Below, piece after piece: positions 15,101-26,000 of a stretch of DNA of 64,000 bases; position 1 is the stretch's first letter; each line of letters begins with the position of its first letter. The stretch lies in NCBI GenBank assembly GCA_030248215.1, contig JASANG010002630.1, positions 37,515 through 101,514 on the forward strand, given 5' to 3'. This DNA is from Enoplolaimus lenunculus (lineage: Eukaryota > Nematoda > Enoplea > Enoplida > Thoracostomopsidae). A model generated the notes under the pieces. That model searched no databases and had not been told where the DNA came from. It saw only the letters and a list, made by a program, of their open reading frames with translations. The position numbers and the translations under genes are program-made.

Positions 15101-15380
15101 AATAAAAAGATCTGAACTTGCAATCTGAGTTCCGACAGTGCTGCCTAATTTTATATAAAGCATATTAAAGACTGAGAAATCGTCTATTCGTTCGGTTACC
15201 TTGATATATTAATAGTTAAAATATATTCGAACAGCGCTTTTAAAGATCAGTACAAAGTGGTGATTTTTTTATGCCAAGTGATTTTTTTGGTTTCCTAGGT
15301 TTTTGTTCTGCATTTACCTTCAGCAACTCTTCCTGCGGAAGACGAAGATATCTCCATCCTGGATCTTTTTCGTGGTCCAT
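197..15380 (-). CDS. MHC: Gene B: muscle myosin heavy chain (class II), 3' end beyond the window
   Basis: Paralogue of gene A with the same role: ATP-driven motor and thick-filament rod. It starts [20 protein letters not shown] (ATG at 15380), matching the A start. 1749 codons in 21 exons are in the window; about 210 residues of distal rod and tail lie to the left. Seen: P-loop GESGAGKT (176-183), switch I (from 237), switch II DIAGFE (464-469) followed by the usual FDFNSFEQ, loop 2 [13 protein letters not shown]2 and SH1 cysteines (704, 714), a conventional converter ([14 protein letters not shown]), an IQ-bearing lever and the head-rod proline (849). Differences from A: loop 1 one residue longer ([14 protein letters not shown]), loop 2 one Gly shorter, a Cys cluster (KCCACF) before the [17 protein letters not shown] segment, and far fewer rod introns. 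All key catalytic motifs are intact, so it should be functional. Confidence 0.95.
3890..3985. mobile_element. GC-rich CGCCGTCCG repeat in gene B intron 18/19
   Basis: TTAGGGTGACGCCATAGTTT then CAGCGCCGTCCGTTGCCGC. A strongly GC-rich patch in AT-rich surroundings, related to 62790-62935. Confidence 0.45.
5309..5402. repeat. (ATT)n microsatellite
   Basis: Imperfect run of ATT with a few ATATT interruptions, in gene B intron 16/17, only about 40 bases from the donor of exon 16. Confidence 0.9.
5995..6146. mobile_element. 152-bp foldback element (MITE-like)
   Basis: The two ends are near-perfect inverted repeats of about 50 bases, starting CACAATAACATGCGTACACC and containing GGGGGTAGTGTCATGG and its complement. 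An AAGTT direct repeat flanks both ends (5990-5994, 6147-6151) and is read as a target-site duplication. No coding capacity. It lies in gene B intron 15/16. Confidence 0.75.
7858..8040. mobile_element. CCCGTAGCC-family repeat, reverse orientation
   Basis: CAGGCCCGTAAACAGCTCAC at the left and CATCTGGCTATGGGCTCG at the right; the centre is divergent. In gene B intron 11/12. Confidence 0.45.
9343..9748. mobile_element. Inverted-repeat element, GTAGTNACCCGAATA family
   Basis: It begins GTAGTTACCCGAATAATAGG and ends with the near-complement, giving 21-bp terminal inverted repeats with 3 mismatches around about 364 bases without a coding frame. Related copies end at 52781 and 62635. It lies in gene B intron 9/10. 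No clear target-site duplication. Confidence 0.7.
10458..10631. mobile_element. TTAGGC-core foldback element
   Basis: The ends are inverted: GGCCCATGTATAGAAGAGGG on the left and its near-complement CCTGTTCTATACATGGGCC on the right. The core holds several TAAGCC units on the plus strand (TTAGGC on the other). No coding frame. In gene B intron 8/9. Confidence 0.75.
11054..11239. mobile_element. TTAGGC-core element, second subfamily
   Basis: It starts CCAATGTTACTTTAAGGGGC, then GTAACAGTAGATTAAGCATA, then CCTAAGCCTAAGCC units, and ends in a degenerate inverted copy near CGCCCGTTAAAATAAACATG. The same subfamily occurs at 53543. Confidence 0.65.
12859..13231. mobile_element. Inverted-repeat element with GGCTAGATTTCTGAAAC ends
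   Basis: TGGCTAGATTTCTGAAACGT at the left and the near-complement of GGTTGAGTTTCCGAAATC at the right, with many ACTTAAG words inside. A piece with GGCTGGGTTTCTGAAC and TTAAGTATT words occurs at 5740-5850. In gene B intron 3/4. Confidence 0.5.
14296..14604. repeat. Dispersed repeat, copy 1 (gene B intron 2/3)
   Basis: Shares a long collinear sequence with 17674-18138: AGTAATCCGTAGTTGCA, CATGTGCAACTCTCT, TGACATATGTTTAGAA-like, ATTGTGCRTTCAATTCCAA, then GAAGCAAATTTGCA and GGATATA. No coding frame. Confidence 0.7.
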
Positions 15381-17335
15381 GCTATATCGCTTGTTAGGTA
15401 AATTTTATCAACGAGCAAATTCAGTTGATTGAAGTCAGCCTTGAACAAGATAACTAAGGGTATGATAACTAAGCAGTGCGTATTATAAAACTTCAAAATG
15501 GAAGATGAAATTATAAGGTTTATTGTTTATACTTTGGGCTTGAGATTCAATTTAAATGTCGCTTTAGAAGAGTTTTCTAAGTTGGATCACGTCATGGTCG
15601 CGTATCCCTGATTAGATATACAGCGTACACAAAATAATCATGGCTGCCATGTTCATTATTTTAATGGTCGATCCTACAGTCGTACCTTTTCGACGGGATT
15701 AGAATACAGTATTAATTAGGTTGTAAACTAGATTTTACAGTTAGGCTTAGTTTTGGACTTCTTCGTTACGACGGGTGCTATACTGGAGAATTTGCTATCA
15801 CCTATTGCGTGCCTCTGCTAGTATCATTTCGGTCAGTGGCGTAGCCACTATTTAAATACGAGAAATTATATCATGCTGCGTCTATAGTGACCGTAGCGAA
15901 CGAAAATTTTTTGACATCAAGGATCCTTCAACGGAAAATTCTAAATCCTGTCAGAACGTTTTCCACCTCTCAAGAAATTTCAAAAGAGGATATATCTTGT
16001 TTATCTTCAATGACGTTAATTTTATCGTGATTAATATCAGAATACCTAGATTGTGCTTTGTTAGAATTAATTTACTATCTGAATGTTTGAACTGCGCACT
16101 CAACTCCGCATTCAACTGAAGTCTCGTTTGAATCGTACAAGCTTTCATTGGAGGGTGTAGAAAAAACTCTGCAATATACATTTCGCCTATTAATAATTAA
16201 AACTCAAAAACTTTAATAAAACTGGCTTACCTCAAAACGAAAGTTTTAAAACAGACTGATCGACAAGACAAACGGTTCAGGCGTTAAAATATATTTTTGA
16301 GAGCGCCGAAAATGCACAATTTAGGTAGTAATTCGCACACGTAGCACTCACAAAATGTTGTAATTCGGCGAATAAAGATTATCAAATTTTAACAAAGCAC
16401 AATTTATACGATTCGAAATTTAAAACTTTCCACCAAACGTCTTGAGCAACACATTCAAAGAAGATGCCATTTTAGTTAAATGCAGCAAGTTTTACAATAC
16501 CGCATGTGCAGAACACAATCGTTGCAGTTTCATATGCAGTTCGCCAATATACCTGTTCACAGTTTATCCAACATTTGAATCAAATTTACCACAAGATTAA
16601 TGTGAACTGCAGCCATTTTTAGCTTGACAACATTTCCAAATCACAAAATGTATTTGGTACATAAGGTAAGTGCTGCACACCTGTTTGTGCCGTGCCAAAA
16701 TCTCTTTCATTTTTGTCGTGCGCATCGTCAATATTTTAAAAATAAATTTTACCGCAAGATTAATATTTAAAGTCGTTGTTTGAGTTTCTGTGCCAATGTA
16801 GCGGTTATATGTATTAAAATGTACCTTTAATCCAAATATCTCTCGTTTGCCAGATTTAGCGGCGGAAAACTAAACACGATTTTACTGGAGATTGCAAATT
16901 TTAACCTGAAACGTTTGTCTTCACATGTTGTTAACGACACTTATACCGCACAACTGTAGCGCATTGTTCTATTAATTAAATCAATTACATTGTCGTCAAT
17001 ATATATTTTTTCTTGTATCTACAAAATGTTTGAGAATTTGCAAGTTAATATTTAAATTATGTAGTGAAATAAGAACTGGTCAAAATTTTTGCAATTTTGG
17101 TTAATACAAATGCTTTTCTGCAACCGATATGTTTTGTTGAAACGCAACATATTGCATGGATTGGAAAAGCAAGGAATATAAAACATAAATATTTGTGCAT
17201 ATATGCGTTTTGGTTGTTACTCAAATTGTTTGGCGCACAAAGTGCGACAATCTTTGAACATACATAATTCGCTACAGAGTGGATTAGTTTTATGATTGAA
17301 GAAAGAGTTATTTCAATGCCGCACCCAACTTTATG

Positions 17336-17534
17336 CACTGCAAAAAATAGTAGTCAAATTGACTCGCTTCGAAATAGACTTTTCCTGAATACACAAATTG
17401 AGTCAAAGTTCGACTCCGCCTGAGTCAAATTCGACTCAATTTGACTCTGGCGAAGACGAATTTTGACTCAGTTTGTGTAGCCAGGAAAAGCCTAATTCGG
17501 AGAGAGTCAATTTGACTCACTATCTTTTGCAGTG
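17336..17534. mobile_element. 199-bp foldback, CACTG ends, GAGTCAAA words
   Basis: Starts CACTGCAAAAAATAG and ends with the near-complement CTATCTTTTGCAGTG. The whole element folds back and is full of GAGTCAAATT and its complement. A related copy is at 58549. No coding frame. Confidence 0.75.
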
Positions 17535-17673
17535 TAGTTTTAAATTTATACGATGTAACAACTGTTTTTGTTAAAGTATGGTGCACATATTAATAGAATT
17601 ATTAGCCTTCATATATATTATAAACATATATATGCATATATATACCAGAAATATTAGCCTTATAATATATGTG

Positions 17674-18138
17674 CCAGTAATCCGTAGTTGCACCACATGT
17701 GCAACTCTCTTAAAATACACTGTGGTTTGACATATGTTTAGAATTTGTTCAAGCAAGTCTGTACTTAAGCCTTAAAACCTGATTGGCAATTGTGCATTCA
17801 ATTCCAAAACAATTTTTTTAGCATGTGTGGGTCCGGTAGAAATGATAGACCACGGGATCCTCCACTCGCAAAAGAAAATATGCGTACCAAATTGATGCCT
17901 GCTTAAAACAATATACAAATTACATACATGTTAAAATAAACGCATAAATCAAACATGCTTCGTATTATAGAATAACACGAAAAATAAAAAGTAAACAACA
18001 ATCTTCTATCTTCAGAATTTTTCGCTTCGAAGCATAGAAGCAAATTTGCACATGGATATACCAATCTGCGAAAACGCTGCCCAAAATACGTATGTGAGGT
18101 GTTCCTGCTTTAGTATATAGAGTATAAATTTTCCTTTT
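17674..18138. repeat. Dispersed repeat, copy 2 (intergenic)
   Basis: Same order of words as the copy at 14296, but with about 130 extra bases near 17885-18025. The extra part is either an insertion here or a loss from copy 1. Confidence 0.65.
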
Positions 18139-18562
18139 ACAGTTGTTTGTTTCAATGTAAAACGTTAATAAATACAGCTAACAACTGATGCTTTAAACAG
18201 ACAACCAGAACGATATTCACCAAAGAAAAAGACGGACATACCCCTATCCTACACCAAAAGCTTTGAGCAGATTAAAAATAAAAGCGGTTCTACAGTTTTT
18301 GGAATACCTTGCTGGAATTTAGAGTCTCAAATATTTTGCTGTTTTTAAATTATGTTAAAAATGTTGACTGTTTATTGTTAAGAGTTGATTTTAAATTGTC
18401 GACAGCTATCAAAAGTTTTTTACCACATTATTCAAATGCAATGCGATCGTTTATTCAGTTTGTTTTGTTATACATAAAAATATTATATAAGGTACAGTTT
18501 GCGACTAAATTATCAACGAAATATTGTAAAGCAATATGCAGTAATTTCATAAACAGGAATGA

Positions 18563-18760
18563 CCCATGTTAATATATGGAAGGTCTGCAGACTTAACGAA
18601 AGCGCAAATCTATGCCTAAAGCAGGGTACAAATCTAAGCGAAAGCCCGAATACAAACCTAATCCTCAGCCTAAGCCAAAGCCTCACCGTCTCTAAATGCA
18701 CCGGTCTTTGTTTCTTATAGGCAAATTCCTATAATTAACAATGGCCAAACCACTAGTCCA
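18563..18760. mobile_element. TTAGGC-core element, degenerate
   Basis: CCATGTTAATATATGGAAGG at the left, CCTAATCCTCAGCCTAAGCC in the core, and a weak inverted right end. In the intergenic region. Confidence 0.4.
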
Positions 18761-18883
18761 TTATGGGCTAAGAAGTGCACTGTTGTACTCACCACCGTTG
18801 GTTCCATTTTTGAAGCATTAACCAAACTGGCCTAACAATAACCTAGTCCCAGTTCGAGGAAATGCTCTAGTATTTGAGTGATT

Positions 18884-19020
18884 GACCAATGTTACTTTTA
18901 TTTCCCCTACAGTAGATTAAGCATATTCTTATTAAGCCTAAACCTAAGACGAAGCGTTGAAAAAAGTGTCTACTCTTTAATAGTTCCACCAGAAACAAGG
19001 ACGGCCCTCAGTTTTTTATA
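18884..19020. mobile_element. TTAGGC-core element, degenerate
   Basis: CCAATGTTACTTTTATTTCC, then CAGTAGATTAAGCATATTC and TAAGCCTAAACCTAAG, as in the 11054 subfamily; the right part is eroded. Confidence 0.45.
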
Positions 19021-19320
19021 AGATTCCTCCAGCTGCAAAACCATATTTAAACTTGAATGGGTAGGTTGTGAGACTTTTTAAACTATGAGATGAGTAAAAT
19101 ACTTCTATCGTACTTATATGTGCCAAATCTGAATCTGCTTAGAAGAAGCTATATAGCTATTACTATAGTAATGTTCATATTAGCGGAAGCTTAGCCCTTC
19201 TATTCGCTATAAAAGAGAAAGTAGTATAAAAAAGCATAAAAAAGACAATTTTACGTTTACCTTTGCAGCCCGGCCCTCCCGGGGGATGAGGGGGAATTAA
19301 AACAGGAATTTGGGGTTTTT

Positions 19321-19373
19321 GGGGTCCCTCCCCCCCCCCCCCCTCCCCCAATTAAACAAAAACAAAAAAAAAA
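19321..19373. repeat. C-rich and A-rich low-complexity tract
   Basis: A run of C with two T interruptions is followed by A-rich sequence. Read on the minus strand it is T-rich then G-rich. It lies between the end of gene A and the start of gene B. Confidence 0.8.
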
Positions 19374-19937
19374 AATTCCAGAATATCAGGTTTTGTCTTT
19401 AAACCACAAAAATACAATACAACACGGGGCAAAATATCTCGCTGATGAATAGAAAAGCGACTAAACGAAGTATATATAGATTTTGGTGAAATATGAATAT
19501 GAACCAACTATTAAATCAGCACTAAATGTTGTCTAAAAAGCAGATTAATTTTTCTTTTAAGTAATAATATATGATCTTTGTCCAAAAATCGTAGTCCAAT
19601 GGAAGCCTTGGCCGATTTTTGACGTAAAATGCGAAATAATTAGCACGAAAACGTGATTTAGAACATCGAACGACTACTACTTCGAAGTATTCCACCAGTG
19701 GATGCCTAAAATTTTAAGTGGTGTTCTGTAAACACTGTAAATTACTGAATTCTCAACATAAATTTTCAACATAATAAATTTCCGTATACAACTTCAACAG
19801 AAATGCCGCAGGATTCCAAATTTGATTTTGAATTTGAAAAATACATTTAAATTCAAAATGTTTATTAGATTCATGCCGGAAGTGGATATATTAAAAATTA
19901 GCAATTATGGTCTTCAAAGCCGTAGTTTTAGAAGATT

Positions 19938-19943
19938 TTTATT
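19938..19943 (-). other. Possible polyadenylation signal for gene A
   Basis: AATAAA on the minus strand, about 75 bases past the read-through stop of exon 40. The hexamer is common by chance in DNA this AT-rich, so this is weak support only. Confidence 0.25.
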
Positions 19944-19961
19944 TGACAAAAGCGTAAAACT

Positions 19962-20070
19962 CCTATTTACACGTGCAAGTTTTTGTTCTAAATACCCTTT
20001 CACTAAATTTGCTGCTGTTAGTTGCAGCTGCAAGTTTTAGCTGCGAAAACTTGTACATGTAATTTCGGCT
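19962..20070. repeat. CACGTG-type repeat at the 3' end of gene A
   Basis: Begins TTTACACGTGCAAGTTTTTG and contains TTGCAGCTGCAAG and AGCTGCGAAAACTTGTACATG, as in the 45640 copy. It overlaps the read-through tail of exon 40. Confidence 0.6.
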
Positions 20071-20095
20071 TTAAGGCAATCAAATTCAAACTTAC
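20018..20095 (-). other. Alternative read-through C-terminus of gene A
   Basis: Exon 40 ends at a strong donor (GTAAGT) after LLAS. If that donor is not used, the frame stays open for a further 25 codons and stops at 20018-20020. The second half of this extension ([13 protein letters not shown]) comes from the same kind of repeat as the copy at 45640-45960. So either a short last exon lies in 15.4-20.0 kb that I could not identify, or the mRNA ends here with a repeat-derived tail. A possible AATAAA signal lies 75 bases downstream. Confidence 0.4.
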
Positions 20096-23000
20096 AGAAG
20101 CCAGTAGTCCGCCTCCCGGTGCTCCACCACCGCCTGCGTTGCCTCCGGCTCCAACACTGGCAGATGTTCGATTTTTAGCACGTAATTTTGCCAAGCTATT
20201 TTCGGCAACATCTGCACGTTCTTCAGCATCCTCAAGTTGCAGTTGCAGGGCGCGATACTTTTGCAAATTAACGTTTGCAAGTTCTTCCTGCAAGTTTAAG
20301 CTGATTGTAAAACAGTTTGTGCGAAATTTTAAAATTTTATGTTTATGCAATTAATGTTATGCAGGGTTCACGTTATAACCGGGCCAGCTAGGGACACGTT
20401 TTTCCCTATAAAACTATTAACAGATGTCTTTGCTGCTATAAAACCCTTGTTTGAAAACCTAACGCTCACTAGCGATAGTATTCATTTTGATGCTTACCGC
20501 TTCTTCAATTTGTCGTTTGTACGTCTTCAGTTTTGTTTGAAGTTTGTCGACTAAATCAGTCAACCTGTCTTGGTTCTTCTTTTCTTCTTCAATCTGCAAT
20601 TTAATATTTATCAACAAAACAGTAAACAATGTATACTAATATAGCTCCAGCCAGAGCTCATATTCGTTAAATGGGTATGGAATCCATTACCAGTTTATCA
20701 ACAAACATGTCAAAATAACGTACTCCTGCAATTGCAAAATGCGGGACAATATTATACTTGTCGAATGCAATAGATAGTTTAACGATAAAGTTATCAACCC
20801 TACGAATTCCTACAGTTGCTAAAGTCAAAATCGGCACAGAAGAAAGACTATAGTCAAAATGCAAAAAATGTGCTGATTTTCAAACCTCGCCATTCAGTGA
20901 TTCGACCGCTACAAGACCCATCACGAACTGGTGATATATGCTGCACGGGCTCAGGATGGCATCAGGTGCGGTACATTTCAATTATAATCAACCTAACAAG
21001 TCAACGGGTTTCTTCACTAATTGCTGCAGATACACAACACCACATAAGTATGCAAATGAGTATACATGCAAGAGTTATATATCCGCACACCTTAAAATTC
21101 TAGGAAAATGAGCGCAAATACGAGTTCCCACCTACTTTACAAATAATCTCTCGATTTCTGGGGCGCAACACTTAGCAGTTAATTGGTTTAAAACGTTTTT
21201 TCTTCAAAATTTTCCCCTAAATAAATGAAATCCAAACTACGCTTTGTCAACGCCGTTTGTAAAAATATAAGCCTTAGCTTACAATGAGCGTGACATTAAT
21301 TAGTAATGCGCAGTAGAAAGCAGCATAAACAAACCTGGAACTCAAGCTCTTTAATACGTCTTTCTTGTTTGCTTGCGTTTTTGTTAAAATCAGTCACTCG
21401 TCTGATCTCGTTGTCTAATTCGCCTTCTAGCTCGCGAATCTGAAAAATATTACAGAAAAAGCAATTATTAAACGCAGTATAACAAATATGTCACTTAGAG
21501 CATACGGAGGTTTTAATTTCAATACTGTATAAATTAGCATAAGAAAAGAGTATGACAGTTGCCATTACTTATCAACTAGAAAATTATTATCATTCGAGCT
21601 TAAAAATTTTTTAACGACTTGGAGATTTTGCGCTGCTTATGTGTTGCCACTGATGAAGGTAGAAGAAATAATGGAACAAAGTGTATTGACCCGTCGATTG
21701 AATCCCTTTGACACAAAAGTTTGCAACTCATCCAGATTTGTGCGACTCATTTTGTTGAACAACCACGAGTCGCCTTCATCATTCGAATTAAACCCAATTT
21801 TGTAGCATAAATGGATTTTCCTTCTACTTTAGCTACATTTTAGCCTTTATGGTTTGAAACATTTTTCCAACTTCGAGACCTTCTACTTCGTGAAAAAAAT
21901 TTGCTTCCAGCCATGAAAAGTGTCAAGCTCCATAGGAAGTCACATGAAACGTTTGGATGCCCCTCTTGAAAAAAAACTAGCCAGCCCATGTATAGAACAG
22001 GACTGGATCGTTTTCCGAAGGGGCTATAATAGAGTCAGTTTAACTTTTAGACTTATTTTTTGATAAGGCTTAGGCTTTGGCTTAGGCTTTGGATTAGGCT
22101 TAGGCTTAGGATTAGGCTCATCCACACGCTTAAGCTTAGGCTTAGGCTTAGGCTTGGAAATATGCTAATGCTACTGTTCCGGCTCTGTTCTATGCATGGA
22201 CCAACTAGCCCAATCATTGCAAGTTAGGCTGGCTGCTGGTCTTGCTGAAACAAACAAAACACACAACTCATGCCAGGTGCATTTTTCTGCACAAATTGTA
22301 CTCAGTTGAACATTGTTGTCTAAAAAGCAACATCTTCGACTCCTGGTACAAAAGACTTTTGATTAAACTTGCTAAAGCATCCAACTACAATTCAGTGCTT
22401 ACTCGAGATTCAAGTTTTGCAATAATTTTCTTGCCGCCTTTCAGTGCTGCTGCTTCAGCTTCGTCCAGACGAGCTTGCATATCCTGTAAGAAACCGCGTA
22501 TGTTATTGGCCAATGGACAAATTTGTTTACTGACTATCAAACAAGCAATTTAGAATTAATACACTGCGATTTTAACACAATCCGTGTATCTTAGCTTTCA
22601 ATCTGTAATTAAGTAGTTCAAGCCTAAATAGCGCGTTATGTAAGTTTTCGTTTCAATATCTAGTTTGAGGTTAAGTGCTTATTAATTGTTTCTCCAATTT
22701 TTTATGTCTGTATTTTGAAGTTGAGTTGAACTATTCATTAAAATTTTAAAAAATATCATAATCAGCGCGTTTTTTTTCTGTTTTTAAAGTAAGTTTCGTG
22801 TTTTATTTTAGCAGTTTCAAATTTTCGCTTAGATTCAAAAAACAAACTAATCATCGTATGACGTTAATACTGACTTTGATTTGTATTTCTAAACCTTTAC
22901 GCATTCGTTCAATGTGTGTCGAATGTTCTTGTTCTTGGCGTAACTCTTCAGCTAAACGAGCCGCATCTGCTTCTGCTTTTTTGCATCGCTCTTCAGTTGC

Positions 23001-26000
23001 TTTGAGTTCAGTGAGCCCTTCGTCCAAGTCGGCCTGGAACCGTTTAAAAGTTAGCAAAACGCAAGAATAACTAAGTGTGTAAACGGACTCATTGCAATGT
23101 TTCGGCAAAATTTTTGTGTTGACCGATTCAGTTATGACTACATAATGAGCGGAGGTCTGAGTTCAGCGGTACTTTTTTTAACGTTGCAGGGCTCCCGGTT
23201 CAAAAGTTATGACCCTTTAAACTTCATCTTTTTACTAAAGAAACCAGGGTTGTTGGCCGGAAAAAATTACCGGAAAAAATGGAAAAATATTAAACGATTC
23301 TTAAATATAATTTCCAACTAGATATGATATAAAATAACGTTTTTAGACGACATGTAACTAATTTTCGTGCAACACATTAACAGTGACCGTGTGTATATGT
23401 CCACCAGGACACATTATATGTCCGAAAAGAGGAAAATAGCTGCATTTGAATATATAAATAAATTTTAGTGGCACGAGATTCAATGTAAAACTACATATGC
23501 ATTTTGTTCGGTTCACTTACCAGGTTTCGTCGACAGTGGGGCCAAAGTTAGGGCGCTCAAAATTGAAACCTTCCTTTTACCTTATGATTTAATACAAGAA
23601 TACATCTACCTTTAACCTCGCTTTGCTCGCGTTGTTGCAGCAACTGAGAGGCTTTGATGTCAAAAAACCCAAAAGTGTCTTGGGATTTAACATATACTTT
23701 AAAAACAAGTGTGACTGTTTAGCTCGCTCCACTCATGAGCTTCTGATGTTCTGATAACCTCCTCCGATTATCCCACGCCAAAACTTAAATTTTGAAAAAT
23801 TCGAATTTTAAGGTCCCAAATTCCTACATTGGACTTAAAATGATTTTGTCAAAAAACTATACAAATTATATACCATTGGACACAGGTTACGTAGCTAAGA
23901 CGAATATTGTTAAATGTTTTCCAATCAGACGTCTGGCTAACGAGTCAGTGACATATAATTTGTCCAACTTATCGAAAAAAATTTTGGGTCCCAAGGGGCT
24001 GAACTTGTGGCCTTAAAACTAGAATTTTGCAAAAATTCAAATTTGGGATTAAAATGATCAGGGAATGTCATCAGAAGCTCAAATATGCAGAAAATTTAAA
24101 AATGCAACCATTTTTGGGCTGGCTAAGGATGGGATAACTGATCACTCAGACAAAGAATAAATTTTTTCCATTTTTTTCCGGAAAAAAATAGAAAAAATTC
24201 ATTTTTTCCGGTCATAATTTCTTTCCGGAAAAAACATCCCTGATACAAACCACGCACATACACCAACCAATTTTGTTAAACGAATAAACCTGGTAAAGCT
24301 TATACTTTACGAACAGGTGAACGATAGATACTTCCTCTTCCATTTTTAGCGTGTTTGTTTTGTAATTTCGAGGGCCATTACTTTTGAACCGTTGGCCTTG
24401 CAGCCATAATAGTGGCACCGTTGAACACAGCACTTATAGAATAGACCACTTTTTGTTAAATTCCTAGAAGGGTCCAGATTCCGTACTTCCGTCTGCTATA
24501 AAATTCACCAAAAACTTATACATTCACTTGCTAATGGCAAACAAGCAAGAATTTAATGGCAAAGAAGCAAGCATGGTGGAAACCGCCATATCGCAGTGTT
24601 TTACATCATCTCTCTATAAGCTTAAGTAATTTGATTTAAGCTTAAGCTAATTCACCGGTATTAAACTAACTGTCCAGATTAACTAAACTAACCGGTAGAT
24701 TTAGTTTTAAACTCATTTAAAATCTTACATATTGTCAGTTTAAGCTAAACTTAATGAACTATGAGATACACGGTTTTACTTGTTATTTAAACCAAAAATA
24801 AGTTGACTTAAACTCGTGTTAAACTTAAAAACACGTTACTCAAATGTGTGTAGCACCTATCATCAGTTGGTAAAATTTCCTGTAATTTTGGAACCAGTGC
24901 ATTTTGAGGTTCGAAATTCAGCTCACTGTTCGCGTTCGATTCGCCATACTTCTGCAGCTGCACCAGTTTTGAGATCTGCAGTTACTGATGTTCGTCAGTT
25001 GGAAAACCTAGCGCAACTGATGATAGGTGCTATACGCATTTGACAATATGGGCCCTACATGCAATGCTTGAAGTTCGCCTTCCAATTTGCGTTTTGCCGT
25101 ATTCAATGAACCAGTTTGGGCATTTAGTTCGTTTGCTTGCTCTCTGGCTTCATTCGAATCACTTTCAGCTTGCTTACGAGCACGCTCCACCTGAGAAAAA
25201 CGAAAAAATCATAAAATTTGCGAGTACTACACTCTCTTCTACTCTTAAGGTGTATTGTAGAAATGGTAACGGCGTTAATTCCAAGGTTGTCCAACTGGAT
25301 ACTAAATTTAATATTGGGTTCTTAGCTAATTGTACCAAATTATAAATAACCGTCTGGGAGTTACAAACGCAGGAGTAAGGTTTAGGTCATGTTTAAATTA
25401 ATTAACCCTTACCCAATAACAAAATTTGTTTCTTAGAACATTATTCAGCAAAAAGTTGGTGTAAGTTTACAAAGTTATAAAAAATTTGCTAATCTAAAAA
25501 TCCCAGGTTTGCGAAAACATTTACATTTTACTAATCACACATAGCTTGCGATTTCGCAGTAACTAGTAAACCATGTTCAAAATTTTACAGCTAAGTTTCA
25601 AATGTCGAAACTAGTAAACATACATGGACATGCGGCGTAGGTAAAATTAGTCTAATAAAGACATGGCTCCATTTAACTATTTTACAAAATAAAAATTTCT
25701 ATTACAAAATTTACATCTTATCTGAACCAAACTGATTCAGAGGCAAACTTATAATTGCTGCGGTCTTCCTCAAACCAAAATCTGACAACCGTAATGTATA
25801 TAATCCATCTTCGCATGTATGATTTTTCATAACCCTTTTCAATATATTTGTGATCATTAATTTCTGTTACTTATATTAATTCGGCTAACCCCCTTCCACC
25901 AAAATCTCGGTTTACGCGTCATGCACCTGATCCATTGTATGCAGCATCTCTTCTTTTTCCGACTGCAAAATTGCCGTTCGTTTTTCGCTCGTATTGTACT

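Larger units (their letters stand above)
329..15317 (-). other. Introns of gene B: content
   Basis: Introns longer than 300 bases: 329-799 (a piece of a dispersed repeat at about 536-680), 1327-1819, 3804-4206 (GC-rich CGCCGTCCG repeat at 3890-3985), 4830-5439 (ATT microsatellite), 5558-6305 (foldback element), 6394-6694, 7141-7593, 7774-8280 (CCCGTAGCC-family repeat), 8605-9107 (TTAGGC fragment), 9227-9862 (404-bp inverted-repeat element), 10011-10699 and 10804-11260 (TTAGGC-family elements), 11360-11729, 11887-12279, 12734-13585 (inverted-repeat element), 13727-14738 (dispersed repeat), 14874-15317. No gene and no second copy of an exon was recognised in them. Confidence 0.6.
197..15380 (-). 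other. Gene B exon map (21 exons in window)
   Basis: Coding exons in transcript order: 15318-15380, 14739-14873, 13586-13726, 12577-12733, 12280-12419, 11730-11886, 11261-11359, 10700-10803, 9863-10010, 9108-9226, 8281-8604, 7594-7773, 6990-7140, 6695-6759, 6306-6393, 5440-5557, 4700-4829, 4207-4491, 1820-3803, 800-1326, 197-328. All borders are GT-AG and the phases run on. Exon 11 (324 nt) equals A exons 11 plus 12. Exon 19 (1984 nt) covers A exons 20-30 and part of 31. Exon 20 covers the rest of A exon 31 to exon 34. Exon 21 equals A exon 35. The intron between exons 19 and 20 (after LTDQLSEG, phase 1) has no counterpart in A. Confidence 0.9.
15381..20017. other. Intergenic region between gene A and gene B
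   Basis: About 4.6 kb containing the 3' flank of A and the promoter and 5' flank of B. It holds a 199-bp foldback (17336-17534), a dispersed repeat (17674-18138), two degenerate TTAGGC-family pieces, a C-rich tract (19321-19349) and a CACGTG-ended repeat at the A end. Open frames here are short and resemble nothing known. No TATA or Inr arrangement for gene B could be assigned with confidence. Confidence 0.6.

Noticed and set aside
22798-23070. Separate plus-strand gene over A exon 36
   Set aside because: It is the reverse strand of the rod exon; Ser/Arg-rich translation is typical of antisense coiled-coil sequence.
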